Assembly: GCA_001314655.1 (NCBI GenBank)
Contig: LJSF01000039.1
Coordinates: 1 to 42,185 of the forward strand
Source of the DNA: Rhodobacteraceae bacterium HLUCCA08
GTDB lineage: Bacteria > Pseudomonadota > Alphaproteobacteria > Rhodobacterales > Rhodobacteraceae
DNA length: 42,185 nt
Direction: 5' to 3'
Part shown: in pieces, positions 42,079 through 42,185 of the stretch
Position numbering within the stretch: position 1 is the stretch's first letter
Layout of the letters: each line of letters opens with the position of its first letter
The notes under the pieces: model-generated
Database searches by the model: none
Seen by the model: the letters and a program-made list of their open reading frames with translations, nothing else
Told to the model about the DNA's origin: nothing
Made by a program: the position numbers and the translations under genes

Positions 42079-42185
42079 GGGGCTCTCCCGGGGACAGGTG
42101 GTCCGGGACGGGTTAGGGCCTTGCGCGGCTCAGGGCAAGGGGGCGGCGCGTTTCACCGGCTCGGGGCGGGGTCGGGGCGGGGTCG

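Noticed and set aside
42150-42185. GGGGCGGGGTC repeats at the right edge
   Set aside because: Only two units before the window ends; cannot be judged without more sequence.

Overview
The window is a GC-rich (roughly two-thirds G+C by eye) chromosomal segment of an alphaproteobacterium of the Rhodobacterales (Rhodobacteraceae/Paracoccaceae). The assignment rests on gene content and protein style: a PhaR/phasin/PhaC/PhaZ polyhydroxybutyrate cluster with CTGC-N3-GCAG operators, a VPLPA-CTERM protein, an LdtR/PetP-type MarR regulator, ThyX, a short alphaproteobacterial ProS next to LolCD, and DUF1194 paralogues. No rRNA, tRNA or CRISPR array was seen.

Layout. 1-276: right end of an IS66-family element that appears to have cut off a small conserved Rhodobacterales gene. 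312-2763: a class III transaminase divergent from a LysR regulator, with a palindromic LysR-type box between them. 2776-7352: PHB storage cluster (phaR, phaP, phaC on the minus strand, phaZ divergent) with PhaR-like operators in the phaP promoter and in the phaC/phaZ gap. 7357-12484: a GFA/DUF6151 protein, a VPLPA-CTERM secreted protein, three alpha/beta hydrolases and a GPH-type sugar transporter. 12732-15646: an ArsR-SRPBCC fusion regulator that may be leaderless, then thrS. 15647-16095 is a gene-free, structured region leading into a four-gene bufferin-type copper RiPP operon (DUF2282 precursor, DUF692 MNIO enzyme, DUF2063 partner, DoxX; 16096-18571) with a strong hairpin between precursor and enzyme genes.

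18581-21529: an ArsC/Spx-like reductase, cspA, a repeat-rich non-coding region with a possible gene remnant, then thyX followed immediately by an AT-richer HAD hydrolase gene that looks horizontally acquired. 21729-24105: a TbpB-like lipoprotein gene followed by a Slam (DUF560) gene, a candidate surface-lipoprotein export pair. 24168-29305: glyoxalase I, two DUF1194 von Willebrand-like proteins (the second with a 15-bp repeat encoding a PPVLS tail), LdtR-type MarR, SdhE, an XRE regulator, an aspartate aminotransferase and a small conserved protein. A pair of AT-rich palindromes separates this from a MATE exporter (29356-30720); a third copy of the same type lies beyond proS.

30761-34929: a NicO/RcnA-like metal exporter with its DUF1007 partner, a small secreted protein and parE. 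34934-36213: an AT-richer BRCT/TerB-like gene with its own promoter, preceded by a 20-21 bp minisatellite, another likely acquired segment. 36214-37794: two small c-type cytochromes and an HEXXH lipoprotein. 37836-42078: lolD, lolC, a DUF2937 gene and proS on the minus strand.

The strongest candidates for further work are the bufferin operon with its unusual non-coding neighbourhood, the Slam/lipoprotein pair, the AT-rich palindrome family, and the two AT-rich inserts next to core genes.
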